Positions 23,939 to 32,403 of a stretch of 41,787 bases of DNA are shown piece after piece. The notes beneath the pieces are model-generated. The model had not been told where the DNA came from. It saw only the letters and a list, made by a program, of their open reading frames with translations, and ran no database searches. Made by a program: the position numbers and the translations under genes. Source of the stretch: Acidobacteriota bacterium (GTDB taxonomy: Bacteria > Acidobacteriota > JAAYUB01); NCBI GenBank assembly GCA_017996395.1, contig JAGOHA010000018.1:1-41787 (forward strand), given 5' to 3'. Every line of letters begins with the position of its first letter. The first letter of the stretch is position 1.

Positions 23939-23971
23939 TAAGGTTCGGGCCGGCTGGAGCCGGCCCGAACC
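23928..23971 (-). terminator. Intrinsic terminator of rpsA
   Basis: A perfect 13-bp stem (GGTTCGGGCCGGC 23942-23954 with its complement 23959-23971, 4-nt loop) is followed on the minus strand by TTATTGCTTT. It lies 33 nt after the rpsA stop at 24005. Confidence 0.85.
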
Positions 23972-24004
23972 GCGATCATCCGGATGTGACAGGCAACGCG
24001 GCGA

Positions 24005-25690
24005 TCAGTCGCCTTTCTGCGCCTTCATCCGTTCCAATAGTTCTTTGGGAAACCGCTCGCCCAGTTTGGTGGCAAATGACGCCACATCGGTCATGTACCG
24101 CTGCTCGTCGCTCTCCTTTTCGCGGCGCGGCGGACGGCGGCCGCCCTTGCGCGGAGCGTGGCCGGCACCCGCTTCACCGGCCTCATTAGCGGGCGGCTCG
24201 CCCATCCGACCGCTCAAGGCGACCTTTTCGGTGTCTTTGTTGATATGCAGAATGCGGACAGTCACCTTGTCGCCGACGTGGAGGGTTTCGTCGATGTTAC
24301 GCACGGGAGACCAGGAGATCTCCGAAATATGCATCAGCCCTTCGACCTGTTCCGAGAGCTTGACGAACGCGCCGTACCCGACCACGTTGGTGATCTCCCC
24401 TTCGAGGACGTCGCCGGGCTGGTGATCCAGTGCGAACTGGGTAAACGGCGAAGGAGTGACCTGCTTGAGGGACAGGGAAATCTTTCGTTCGGTAGGATCC
24501 ACTCGCAGCACCATGGTTTCCACCAGGTCGCCCGCCTTGATCACTTCACTGGGATGATTGATCCGGCGGGCCCAACTCATCTCGGAGATAGGAATGAGGC
24601 CGGTGACACCCGGTTCCAGCTTCACGAAGGCGCCGAAAGATTCGAGTTTTTCCACCTTGCCCTGGACGCGCTGTCCCAGCATGTACCGGTCGCCAACGGT
24701 GAGCCAGGGATCGGCTACCAATTCCTTGAGGCTGAGACCGATGCGCTCCTTTTCCATGTCCAGCTCGATGACCTGCACATCAATTTCCTGGCCGACCTTG
24801 ACGATCTCAGAAGGTTTTTTGACTTTGTCCCAGGAAAGATTGGAGATGTGAATCAGGCCTTCCATGCCGCCCAGATCCACAAAGACACCGTAACCGGTGA
24901 GTCGGGTCACTTTGCCCTTGACCACCTGGCCGACGCTGATCTGGCTCCACAGGTCGTTCTTGAGGCGGTCTTTCTCTTCCTGCAGCAGGGCGCGACGGGA
25001 TACGACCAGCTTGCCCAGCCGGGGATGGAATTTCATGATGCGGAACTGTTCGGTGCGGCCCACCCAGGTGTCGGTGTTTTCGACAAAGCGGAGATCGATC
25101 TGTGAAGCGGGCAGAAAGCCCTCAAACCCCTCGATGTTGACACGCAGGCCGCCCTTAACCGATTCGCTGATGATTCCGGTCACCGCCGTGCCGTCCTCGT
25201 ACGCCTTTTTGAACTGGCGGACCATCTCCTGCCGGCGGGCGTTCTTGTGAGACAGGCGGATGGTGAAATCGGTGGTCACCGAGGAGACCACTTGCACCGT
25301 GATGGTATCACCTTCCTTGTACAGGAACTCGCCCTGGGCATTGCGGATTTCCTCGGCGGGAAAGCTGCCCTCGCAGCGGGTGCCGATGTCCACGAGCACA
25401 TCATTGTCCTTGATCTTGACAATGGTGCCCTGCACAAACTCGCCTTTCTGGACATTTGGAACCTGTTGGTCCCAAGCAGCCATCATTTTCTCGAATTCCG
25501 AGCCGGTGTCCGGCGCTGGGGGCTCCGCCGCGGCGGCGGGAACCTCGGCCGGGGGCGTCGCCGCGGTTTCCATCGGGACGGCTTCGACCGGCGCGGATTC
25601 ACTCACGTGCGGACGGGCCTCCTCGGTGGGATTCGGGGTCGCCTCAGGCACTGGCTGGATGTTGTTTTCCAGGGGGTGGTTCTCGCTCAT
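24005..25690 (-). CDS. rpsA: 30S ribosomal protein S1
   Basis: A 561-aa protein that helps the 30S subunit bind and unfold mRNA. Five S1 OB-fold repeats are visible from about residue 77: GEFVQGTIVKIKDNDVLVDI; a diverged repeat with GGLRVNIEGFEGFLPASQ; then three close repeats with YGVFVDLGGMEGLIHIS, FGAFVKLEPGVTGLIPIS and YGAFVKLSEQVEGLMHIS. The first ~75 residues are a Pro/Glu/Ala-rich extension with no fold. The C-terminal tail has a basic, Gly/Arg-rich stretch (RKGGRRPPRREKE) and then a short helix. Six repeats are usual in Enterobacteria; five or fewer is common elsewhere. Start ATG 25690 with GAGGTG upstream. Confidence 0.93.
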   Translation of the reverse strand: MSENHPLENNIQPVPEATPNPTEEARPHVSESAPVEAVPMETAATPPAEVPAAAAEPPAPDTGSEFEKMMAAWDQQVPNVQKGEFVQGTIVKIKDNDVLVDIGTRCEGSFPAEEIRNAQGEFLYKEGDTITVQVVSSVTTDFTIRLSHKNARRQEMVRQFKKAYEDGTAVTGIISESVKGGLRVNIEGFEGFLPASQIDLRFVENTDTWVGRTEQFRIMKFHPRLGKLVVSRRALLQEEKDRLKNDLWSQISVGQVVKGKVTRLTGYGVFVDLGGMEGLIHISNLSWDKVKKPSEIVKVGQEIDVQVIELDMEKERIGLSLKELVADPWLTVGDRYMLGQRVQGKVEKLESFGAFVKLEPGVTGLIPISEMSWARRINHPSEVIKAGDLVETMVLRVDPTERKISLSLKQVTPSPFTQFALDHQPGDVLEGEITNVVGYGAFVKLSEQVEGLMHISEISWSPVRNIDETLHVGDKVTVRILHINKDTEKVALSGRMGEPPANEAGEAGAGHAPRKGGRRPPRREKESDEQRYMTDVASFATKLGERFPKELLERMKAQKGD

Positions 25691-25728
25691 CCGGACACCT
25701 CGTTATAGACTCCCAGACAAAGAGTGAT

Positions 25729-25757
25729 ACTGTATCCAAAAAGACATGAAATGACAA
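25729..25757 (-). promoter_or_regulatory. Candidate promoter of rpsA
   Basis: On the minus strand, TTGTCA (25752-25757) and TACAGT (25729-25734) are separated by 17 bp, with a leader of about 32 nt to the start codon. The surrounding DNA is locally AT-rich. Confidence 0.5.
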
Positions 25758-25878
25758 GTATTTTTCCGATTGCAAAAAAACATTTTCTCCGTGAGAATTG
25801 CAGTCCTCGGGTATTGAATAACTTCCGCGTGCGATCCATCCGCGTGGGTGGGGCGTGCCGGCCGGGAGGACAGCGCGC

Positions 25879-26808
25879 GTGGCCTCAAAACGTTCGGATG
25901 CCTTACTTTACGGTTTCGGCCGCGGCATCATGACGCTCCTGTACGTGCTGCCGCTCGGTGCGGCCATCGGTTTCACCCGTTGGGTAGCCGGCCTGTATTT
26001 CCGGTTGGACCGTCGCCACCAGCGGATCGCGGACGTGAATCTGTCCATTGCCTTTCCGGACATGACGCCGGCCCGGCGGCAGCAGGTCGCCCGGGATTCC
26101 TATCGGAACCTCGGTGAGATGCTCGCGTTGATCGCCCATTTCCCTCGCCTGCGCGACCGAAAACGCCTGAGTAAGCTGGTTCGGTACGACTTCACGGACG
26201 AATACGTTAAATTCAAGGCGGAGAACCGTCCGGTCCTCATCCTGACGGCACACCTCGGATGTTGGGAACTGCTGTCGTTTGCTCACGGTGTGTTCCACCG
26301 GCCCATCCACTACTTGTATCGCCCTCTGGATAATCCGCGCATCGACAATGCCTTGCTGCGCTATCGCGGGCTGTCGGGCAACCAGGCCATCTCCAAACGG
26401 GACGCGTCGCGCAAGGTGCTTCGGGCGCTGGCGTCGGGCGCCGACGTGGGCATTCTGGCGGACCAGAACGTGCAGGAGCGCGAAGGCGTGTTTGTGGACT
26501 TTTTCGGCAAGAAAGCGTGTATGACTTCGGGCCTGGCCCTGCTGGCGTTACGGAGTGGCGCGGCCGTGATCCCGTCGTTTCTGGTGCCGGATCCGGAACG
26601 GCGGACTCGCTATCTGATCCATGCGCTGCCGTCCATCCCTGTGCGCAACACCGGCAACACCGAGGCCGATGTCCTGGAAAACACCAGCCGCTACGCCCGC
26701 TGCATCGAGGAAGCCATCCGGCAGTGGCCCGACCGGTGGCTGTGGGGGCATCGCCGTTGGAAAACCCGCCCGGTCGACGACCTGGCGGATCCCTATGCTG
26801 GAATCTGA
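25879..26808 (+). CDS. Lipid A biosynthesis (LpxL/HtrB-family) acyltransferase
   Basis: A 309-aa membrane-associated acyltransferase. One hydrophobic N-terminal segment (about 15-40) precedes the catalytic H-x4-E motif HLGCWE (H125, E130). Conserved LYRPLDNPRID, GILADQN and FFGKKACMTSG segments follow. The C-terminus has a WLWGHRRWKTRP motif typical of LpxL-type enzymes. It adds a secondary acyl chain to lipid A, implying a Gram-negative envelope. Which position or acyl donor is not decidable. Start GTG 25879 with GGGAGGA 8 nt upstream; an in-frame GTG at 25855 has no site. It is transcribed divergently from rpsA and converges with the metallophosphoesterase gene. Confidence 0.92.
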   Translation: MASKRSDALLYGFGRGIMTLLYVLPLGAAIGFTRWVAGLYFRLDRRHQRIADVNLSIAFPDMTPARRQQVARDSYRNLGEMLALIAHFPRLRDRKRLSKLVRYDFTDEYVKFKAENRPVLILTAHLGCWELLSFAHGVFHRPIHYLYRPLDNPRIDNALLRYRGLSGNQAISKRDASRKVLRALASGADVGILADQNVQEREGVFVDFFGKKACMTSGLALLALRSGAAVIPSFLVPDPERRTRYLIHALPSIPVRNTGNTEADVLENTSRYARCIEEAIRQWPDRWLWGHRRWKTRPVDDLADPYAGI

Positions 26809-26846
26809 ATCCTAACTTCGCCTGAGTGCGGCTTCGCCGGATCCGC

Positions 26847-27602
26847 TCAGATCGGCTGCGCGCACCCGGTCGTCAGCCAGTGCGCCCAATCGGGTCGGTG
26901 GTTGGCCGCCGCCGTTCGTGCCGCAGCGGCCCAATCATACGGGACGGCCACGAACTCGACCTCCCAACCCGGCGCTCGGTGACACAGGATCGCATAGCGG
27001 GCAAGAGGCGTGCCGGCGGCCATCACATGGGGATAGGGTTCTTCGTCCCGGTAGGCCGGCAAGCCCACACTGCCGGGGTTGACCACTTGCCGCCCTCCGG
27101 AAAGGAGAACACGCCGCGGGGTGTGGCTGTGCCCGCAGGCGATCATCTCAAACGGGAGCCCCTGCAATTGCCGCTCGAGCGGTCGCCGGCCGATCGGTCG
27201 GACGCGGCCATCGCGGCCGACACGATCCAGAAGGTATGCATCGTCCTGTTGAGGCGTGCCGTGGCAGCAGAAACACACACCGGCCACCACCGCGGTGGGC
27301 GGCAAAGTCCCCAGCCAATCGAGGTGGCGCTGAGTGAGCCGGCTTCGGGTGAAGGCCCAACTGGGGGCTGTCTCCCCATCGGGTGACGACTGGAGGAGCA
27401 ACCGGTCCTGATTGCCCCGGACGCTTGCCAGGGACCGGGCCATAATCAGGTCGGCGGTGCCGTCCGGGTCGAGGGGGCCGTACAGGCTGTCGCCCAAATT
27501 GGCGATGTCCCGAATGCCCCGCCGGTCCAAATCCTTCAAGACGGCTTCCAGGGCCCAGCGGTTGCCGTGGATATCGGCGATGAGGGCGATCGCGCCGTGC
27601 AT
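26847..27602 (-). CDS. Calcineurin-like metallophosphoesterase
   Basis: A 251-aa protein with the full metal-binding motif set of the metallophosphoesterase superfamily: DIHGN (10-14), GD near 37, GNQD near 63, a Cys-Cys-His-Gly near 112, GHSHTP near 155 and NPGSVGLP near 173. It resembles small YfcE/MJ0936-like phosphodiesterases that act on small phosphodiesters or nucleotides; the physiological substrate is unknown. It follows the cupin gene after 28 nt, so the two are probably co-transcribed. It converges with the acyltransferase gene, 38 bp apart, with only an imperfect hairpin between. Confidence 0.9.
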   Translation of the reverse strand: MHGAIALIADIHGNRWALEAVLKDLDRRGIRDIANLGDSLYGPLDPDGTADLIMARSLASVRGNQDRLLLQSSPDGETAPSWAFTRSRLTQRHLDWLGTLPPTAVVAGVCFCCHGTPQQDDAYLLDRVGRDGRVRPIGRRPLERQLQGLPFEMIACGHSHTPRRVLLSGGRQVVNPGSVGLPAYRDEEPYPHVMAAGTPLARYAILCHRAPGWEVEFVAVPYDWAAAARTAAANHRPDWAHWLTTGCAQPI

Positions 27603-27630
27603 CGGATGAACAACTCGTTCGAGAGGTCGT

Positions 27631-27960
27631 TCAGTCGACGATGAATAGCGTCGCCCCGGTGCGGGTCACCGAGCGGTGGGCGACGTCGCCGTCGGCCACC
27701 TGGTAGCTCATGCCGGCGGCCAGGTGCACGCGGCGGCCGTCCTCAAGCTCGGTTTCCAGCTCGCCGTCCAGCACGAGCAGGATGTGACCTTTCTGGCACC
27801 AGTGGTCGGCCACATAGCCGGGGGAATACTCCACCATCCGCACCCGGATCTCGCCGCACTGGCGGGTGCGCCACCGGGCCTCGCCGGTGGTGCCGGGGTG
27901 GACGGTCGCCTCCACGGCGGACCAATCGGTGGTGTCGAAGGGGATGTTGTTGATTTTCAA
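27631..27960 (-). CDS. Small cupin-fold protein (DHCW-motif type)
   Basis: A 109-aa single-domain beta-barrel. The motif ADHWCQKGHILLVLDGELE (about 57-75) combines the cupin strand pattern with a D-H-W-C segment, and a second half-motif follows in LAAGMSYQVADGDVAHRS. The histidines could bind a metal. I recall families named for the DHCW motif; no enzymatic activity is known to me. The start is a TTG at 27960 with a strong GGAGGAGGT upstream; the open frame continues to 28083 but that part is Arg/Ser-rich and unlikely. The 220-bp stretch upstream (27961-28180) shows no clear promoter. Confidence 0.85.
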   Translation of the reverse strand: MKINNIPFDTTDWSAVEATVHPGTTGEARWRTRQCGEIRVRMVEYSPGYVADHWCQKGHILLVLDGELETELEDGRRVHLAAGMSYQVADGDVAHRSVTRTGATLFIVD

Positions 27961-28180
27961 ATGGGACCTCCTCCGGAATGGTCGATGGTGCGACGTGGGG
28001 CGTATCATCTGAGGTGACAAGACGCTGTATTGTACGGAATCACTGCCGTTGCGTTTGACGGTATCTTGGGAACGACCAACCAATCGATTATGCCCGGCGC
28101 CAACCAGTGGAGTGCCCCGACTGGCGGGGGCTCGATTATGGGCGGCAGAAAGCGGCCGGCCGCGGGGACGATCGATCGGG

Positions 28181-28696
28181 TCAGATGGCGGCTTTTGGGA
28201 AGCGGTCCGAAAAAAGGGTCAGCACGACCAGGAAGAACTTGACCAAGTCGGCGCGCAGCGCCTCATCGACGCTCCCCTCCTCGGTCAGTTCGTCGAGGCA
28301 ACCGTCCCAGACGGTGTAAAACAGGCGGGCCCACTCCCGAGACAATACCGGATGATCCCAGGCGTCGACTGCGGCTTTGTCGAAAAAGCGGTCCACGGCG
28401 TCGATGGCGGCCAGCACGTCCTCTTTGCCGAAGGCCGGGGGCGGTGATTGAAGCCGCTCGTCAAAATATGCCTGCAGCGCGTAGACGTGGAAGACGCATT
28501 CGCCGAGGAATTCGGATTCAATCTGGTGGGATTCCTCGATGGCGGTGAACAGACCGATGAGCCATGGCTGGGTTTCGTCGGCGAACTGGCGGAAGAGGGT
28601 TTCGATCTCCTCCTCGCTCAGGGCCCCCAGGCGGGTGTCCAGCTCATCGATGAAGGTGTGGAGGGTTTCAATTTTAGCCGCCGGATCGTGGCTCAT
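28181..28696 (-). CDS. Acidic helical protein of unknown function
   Basis: A 171-aa protein, not recognised. It is all-helical in appearance and acidic, rich in aromatic residues in the C-terminal half (REWARLFYTVWDGCLDEL, KFFLVVLTLFSDRFPK). No signal peptide or TM helix. It starts at ATG 28696, after a run of nine Cs on the plus strand (28701-28709) that forms the G-rich ribosome site and is a place where read errors could occur. It lies 16 nt downstream of the ankyrin-repeat gene and is probably co-transcribed with it. Confidence 0.78.
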   Translation of the reverse strand: MSHDPAAKIETLHTFIDELDTRLGALSEEEIETLFRQFADETQPWLIGLFTAIEESHQIESEFLGECVFHVYALQAYFDERLQSPPPAFGKEDVLAAIDAVDRFFDKAAVDAWDHPVLSREWARLFYTVWDGCLDELTEEGSVDEALRADLVKFFLVVLTLFSDRFPKAAI

Positions 28697-28712
28697 GCCG
28701 CCCCCCCCCACC

Positions 28713-29450
28713 TTATTCCTTGCCGCCAGCGGCCGTGAGTATTTCCTTGATTTCAGGGCGGAACGCATAATACAGCGCAGCGTGCCCGTTGCCATCCTTG
28801 GCGTTAACGTCTGCGCCGGCCTTGATGAGGAGCTGGACGACCTCGGTGCGATCATTGGATGTTGCGGCGATCAGGGGCGTTCGCTCCTCGAAACAATGGA
28901 CATTGACTTCGGCTTTGCTGGCCAGCAGGAGTTGAACGACTTTAACGTGGCCGGCATCGGCCGCGATGAAGAGCGGGGTGCTGTTGAATCGGGTGCGGAT
29001 CTCGGTCTTGGCGCCGCGCTTGAGAAGTTCCCCAACGACCCCGGCGTGCCCCTGCTGGGCGGCGACGTACAGTGCAGTGGCTTTGGATACACCGATCGGC
29101 TGGTTGATGTCGAGTCCCTTGTCCAACAGCAGTTTGACGATCTCAGTGTATCCGCCGTGGGCGGCTTTCAACAATGTCGAGTTGCCAAAATTGTCCGCAG
29201 ACGCGGCGTTGGCGCCCTTGGCCAGCAGGAAGCGCACAACCTCGAGCTTGCCGCCGCCGGCGGCGAACTGCAGGGCGGTCCGCCCGTTCTCATCGCCGGC
29301 CTCGATCTTCGCACCCTTGGCGACCAGCGCCTTGACCTGTTCCAGGTTGCCGGCCTTGGCGGCGGCGATCAGGTCCTCATTGATTCCGGCCGCGACGTCG
29401 AGCAGAGCGCAGCACAGGATAAGCACACTCAGAATGAAGGCACGATGCAT
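28713..29450 (-). CDS. Secreted ankyrin-repeat protein
   Basis: A 245-aa protein. The signal peptide (hydrophobic residues 5-20, cleavage near AAG-IN) is followed by about six ankyrin repeats with the usual G-x-TAL-x2-AA and VV-x-LLL-x-KGA patterns (for example DENGRTALQFAAGGGKLEVV and GHAALYYAF at the end). It is probably a periplasmic protein-binding scaffold; the partner is unknown, and the adjacent unknown gene 16 nt downstream is a candidate. Start ATG 29450 with GGAGG 8 nt upstream. The 296-bp stretch 29451-29746 upstream holds nothing I can identify with confidence. Confidence 0.87.
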   Translation of the reverse strand: MHRAFILSVLILCCALLDVAAGINEDLIAAAKAGNLEQVKALVAKGAKIEAGDENGRTALQFAAGGGKLEVVRFLLAKGANAASADNFGNSTLLKAAHGGYTEIVKLLLDKGLDINQPIGVSKATALYVAAQQGHAGVVGELLKRGAKTEIRTRFNSTPLFIAADAGHVKVVQLLLASKAEVNVHCFEERTPLIAATSNDRTEVVQLLIKAGADVNAKDGNGHAALYYAFRPEIKEILTAAGGKE

Positions 29451-29746
29451 GCGACTTTCCTCCTTGCGGGAACCGGTGACCGATCGCGGCCGGGTCATCG
29501 GCGATGGTCGAATCATAAGAGATGACGGCGCCAGATGCAAAGACGAAGATGCAGAAAAAATGTCGAAGGTTTCAGCTTGGATCTGATCCGCTTGACGCGT
29601 TTCCGACCACCGCCCGAGTACGAGTAGTCGGACATCACTCTGTGACGGCTGAACAAACAGGTTCGATCCGAGACTCACATGAATGAGGGTGTCGCCCGAT
29701 TCGGTTGAACGTCACTGCGCGGATGCGACCGCATCGGCAACTGCAA

Positions 29747-30823
29747 TCATGGCCGATCTCCTTTGAGCGTCAGTTCGCGCACGTCGATTCGAAAGCGCCG
29801 CAGCAACGCGGCAACTTCCTGGTCGGAGAGACACCGGTTCCGCTGGACGCGTCGTCGTTCGCGCAGCACATGCGGCATCAGTCGAAGCACGCCGGCGTAG
29901 GCCCGGACCAGGACGGCGAGCAGGCGGAACCGACTGTGTTCGCGGACAAAACGGCCGGAAGTGCCTGTCCGGCTGATCGCTCCCCACGTCAGCCACAGGT
30001 ACCGCCGCAGGGTCCAGTAAGGGTTCTGAACCAACAAGCCGAGGGGAAAATCCTTCAGGGCGAGGAGCAGTCGGTTGCGCTCCACCAGACGAATCTTCAG
30101 CGGTGAAAATGCGCCGGCGCTGGCGCTGTGATGGTGGTGTACCACCGCCTGCGGTACGTACCAGGCCCGCCAGCCCAGCAGTCGTGCCCTCAGGCCCAGG
30201 TCGGCGTCGTCGCCGTAGGCGAAGAATGCGTCATCGAATCCGCCCGTCTGGGTGATCAGCTCGCGATGGTAGAGGGCGGCGCAGCCGTCGGGCCAGAGGA
30301 TCTCCTCCTCCCGGTCGTACTGGCCATGGTCGGTTTCACCCGTGCCCCGGCCGCGGTTCTGACCGTCGGGCCAGATGAGGTGGCCGGCCTTGTCAATGAC
30401 GCTGGGTGCGCCGGCGAGCAGTATCTTGCCGCCGAGCATGCCGATGCCGGCAGTTGGATTTCCACGTGCCACCAGGTGGGCCAGCCAATCGGGCTCGGCC
30501 ACGGCATCATTGTTGAGCAAGGCCAGCCATTCTCCGCGGGCATGGCGGAACGCCAAATTATTGCCACCGGTGAAACCGGTATTGGATTCCAGCAGGAAGA
30601 TCCGCACGTTTGGTTTTTCACTCCAACGGCGGACCGTGTCGGCGGAGCCGTCGGTGGAGCCGTTGTCCACCACGAGGAGCTCAACCTGGGGGTACGTCTG
30701 GCTGGCGACGGACGCCAGGCAGGCGTCCAGGTACGGCGCACCGTTCCAATTGACCACGATCACGCTGACAAGGGGGCACGGGTCTGTGTGGCTCGAGGGT
30801 GCGGGTGGAACCACCTCAGGCAT
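29747..30823 (-). CDS. Family 2 glycosyltransferase (rhamnosyltransferase-like)
   Basis: A 358-aa GT-A enzyme. The nucleotide-sugar-binding N-terminus reads VSVIVVNWNGAPYLDACL near 19-36, then VVDNGSTDGS near 50, the LALLNNDAV (DxD-like) site near 100 and a catalytic GDDADLGLRARLLGW segment near 205. The C-terminal part is basic with hydrophobic patches, as in membrane-associated WcaA/rhamnosyltransferase-like enzymes that decorate surface polysaccharide. I start at ATG 30823, with GAGG 6 nt before it; ATG 30835 is an alternative. It lies 153 nt downstream of the NadD-NadK gene on the same strand. Confidence 0.9.
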   Translation of the reverse strand: MPEVVPPAPSSHTDPCPLVSVIVVNWNGAPYLDACLASVASQTYPQVELLVVDNGSTDGSADTVRRWSEKPNVRIFLLESNTGFTGGNNLAFRHARGEWLALLNNDAVAEPDWLAHLVARGNPTAGIGMLGGKILLAGAPSVIDKAGHLIWPDGQNRGRGTGETDHGQYDREEEILWPDGCAALYHRELITQTGGFDDAFFAYGDDADLGLRARLLGWRAWYVPQAVVHHHHSASAGAFSPLKIRLVERNRLLLALKDFPLGLLVQNPYWTLRRYLWLTWGAISRTGTSGRFVREHSRFRLLAVLVRAYAGVLRLMPHVLRERRRVQRNRCLSDQEVAALLRRFRIDVRELTLKGDRP

Positions 30824-30976
30824 GGCAATCCTCATGGAACCGGCTGCGTGGAGCCGGGTAATCGTCTGTTCCGGCCAGGGCGCTTTCCGAATGCGTCGCC
30901 GGCGTGCAGAGATAACTGGTGTCGGACGAAATCGGCATGACACCGACCCGGTGAGTGACTGCTGGAAAAACAACCA

Positions 30977-32362
30977 TCATGCCACCGGTGGAAACTGGAT
31001 CTGGGCGATCTTTTCGGCCATGTCGTGGGCCGGACTGAACGCCAGCTCGGCGGTGGCGATCCGGCTGGTCCGCAGGCGCAGCTCGGCGGTCTCGCCCAGG
31101 GGGACGCCGTCGGCGTAGGCCGTCACGGGGCGCTTGACGGGTTCCAGGGCGCGGAAGACCACCTGGCTGTCGAGGGCGAGCATCACCGCCTTCCAGCCGG
31201 GCGGCTCCAGCACGTTGGAGCCCACGAGCACCAGCGCCGGTGTTTCGAACAGCACGGGCGTGGCGCCCATGGCGCGGGCGTAGGCGGTGGAACCGGCGGC
31301 GGTGGCCAGCAAGATACCGTCGCCCATCAACCGGGGGATCCGGATTTCCCCCCCCACCCGGACCTCCACCCAGGCGGTCTGGCCGGTGCACCGCTCCACC
31401 CAGGCGTCGTTGAACGCCAGCACGCCGGTGGTGACCCGGCCGCCGGGCGCCACCGCCTCCACATGCAGGAGCGGGGCCTGGCGGACCACCAGCGGCCCGG
31501 ACGGCCAGCCGGCGGCAAAATCGGCGGCGCCGCTCAGCAGAAACCCGCGGTGACCGGTGTTGATGCCGATGAACGGCAGACGCTCGCGCCAGTGGCGGCG
31601 GATGGCGTGGAGCATGGTCCCGTCGCCGCCCACCACGAGGATGCAGTTGGGCGGGCTCGCAGGTTCGGTGCCGGCAAGGCGGGCGGCGAGTTCGCCGGCC
31701 TGCGGATTGGACTCATCCACGACCAGTAGCGGCCGGGGCGGGTCCAGCCGCAGCGGCGCCGTGCGCACCGGAGGCCGGCCGCGGTAGAGTCCGTAGCGGT
31801 CGATGTATTCGGCCACCCGGGGGTCCAGCCGATCGGTGACCGGTTCGTGGCGAAACAGGCGTTCGCGGACGTCGGCGCTGGACCCGGCGAGGTTCAGGTC
31901 GAAGAGGCGGGATCGGGGCGGCCGGTCGAGAGGGATGAGCGGATGGCCGGGCCGGGTGAACACGGCGAACCGCAGCTCCTGCCAGAGCGCCTCGCCGCGG
32001 GACCACCGCGTCTGGATGAAGGAGCGGCCTGCGCTCCCGCCGCCGACGAGGTCGCCGCCCACCACGTGCCACACCTCCCCCTCGGCGGCATAGCGGGTTT
32101 CCAGGTCGTGGTTGCGGGTGAACGTGCCTTCCTCGAGATCGAACAGATCCACGCGGACGTTGGCCAGCCCGCGAAACGCCATGTCAGCCATGGCCGCCCG
32201 ATGAATGGGTTCCACGTCCTGCATGGACGGCTTGTCGGGTCGCGGTCCCGAGGGGACCACCACGACGCGATCGAACTGCCGGCTGAGCGCCTCGGCGATC
32301 GCCCGGTGATGCTGACCGGGCGGATTGAACGCGCCGCCGAACACGGCGATGGTGGGACACAT
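30977..32362 (-). CDS. nadD/nadK: Fusion protein: NadD-like adenylyltransferase domain plus NAD kinase domain
   Basis: A 461-aa two-domain protein. Residues 1-194 are a nucleotidyltransferase of the nicotinate-mononucleotide adenylyltransferase type: GGAFNPPGQHH at 9-19, WHVVGGDLV near 98, AGSSADVRER near 159 and a C-terminal YIDRYGLYRG. After a proline-rich linker (about 195-209), residues 210-461 form an ATP-NAD kinase with GGDGT (245-249), FIGINTGHRGFLL and ATAAGSTAYARAMG. It could carry out NaMN to NaAD and NAD to NADP, two steps separated by NAD synthetase. The adenylyltransferase HxGH motif is altered (G-Q-H-H), so that domain may be weakened. Start ATG 32362 with GGGAGG upstream; no in-frame stop or frameshift separates the domains. 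Confidence 0.92.
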   Translation of the reverse strand: MCPTIAVFGGAFNPPGQHHRAIAEALSRQFDRVVVVPSGPRPDKPSMQDVEPIHRAAMADMAFRGLANVRVDLFDLEEGTFTRNHDLETRYAAEGEVWHVVGGDLVGGGSAGRSFIQTRWSRGEALWQELRFAVFTRPGHPLIPLDRPPRSRLFDLNLAGSSADVRERLFRHEPVTDRLDPRVAEYIDRYGLYRGRPPVRTAPLRLDPPRPLLVVDESNPQAGELAARLAGTEPASPPNCILVVGGDGTMLHAIRRHWRERLPFIGINTGHRGFLLSGAADFAAGWPSGPLVVRQAPLLHVEAVAPGGRVTTGVLAFNDAWVERCTGQTAWVEVRVGGEIRIPRLMGDGILLATAAGSTAYARAMGATPVLFETPALVLVGSNVLEPPGWKAVMLALDSQVVFRALEPVKRPVTAYADGVPLGETAELRLRTSRIATAELAFSPAHDMAEKIAQIQFPPVA

Positions 32363-32403
32363 CGTAGACCTCCCCGCGTTTGGCAAGGTGAGACGACTCC
32401 ATT

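Noticed and set aside
26809-26846. Possible terminator between the acyltransferase and metallophosphoesterase genes
   Set aside because: The CTGAG/CTCAG stem needs a bulge and has no T-run on either strand.
30824-30976. Inverted repeat GGTGTC/GACACC upstream of the glycosyltransferase
   Set aside because: Only 6 bp with a long loop; not distinguishable from chance at this base composition.
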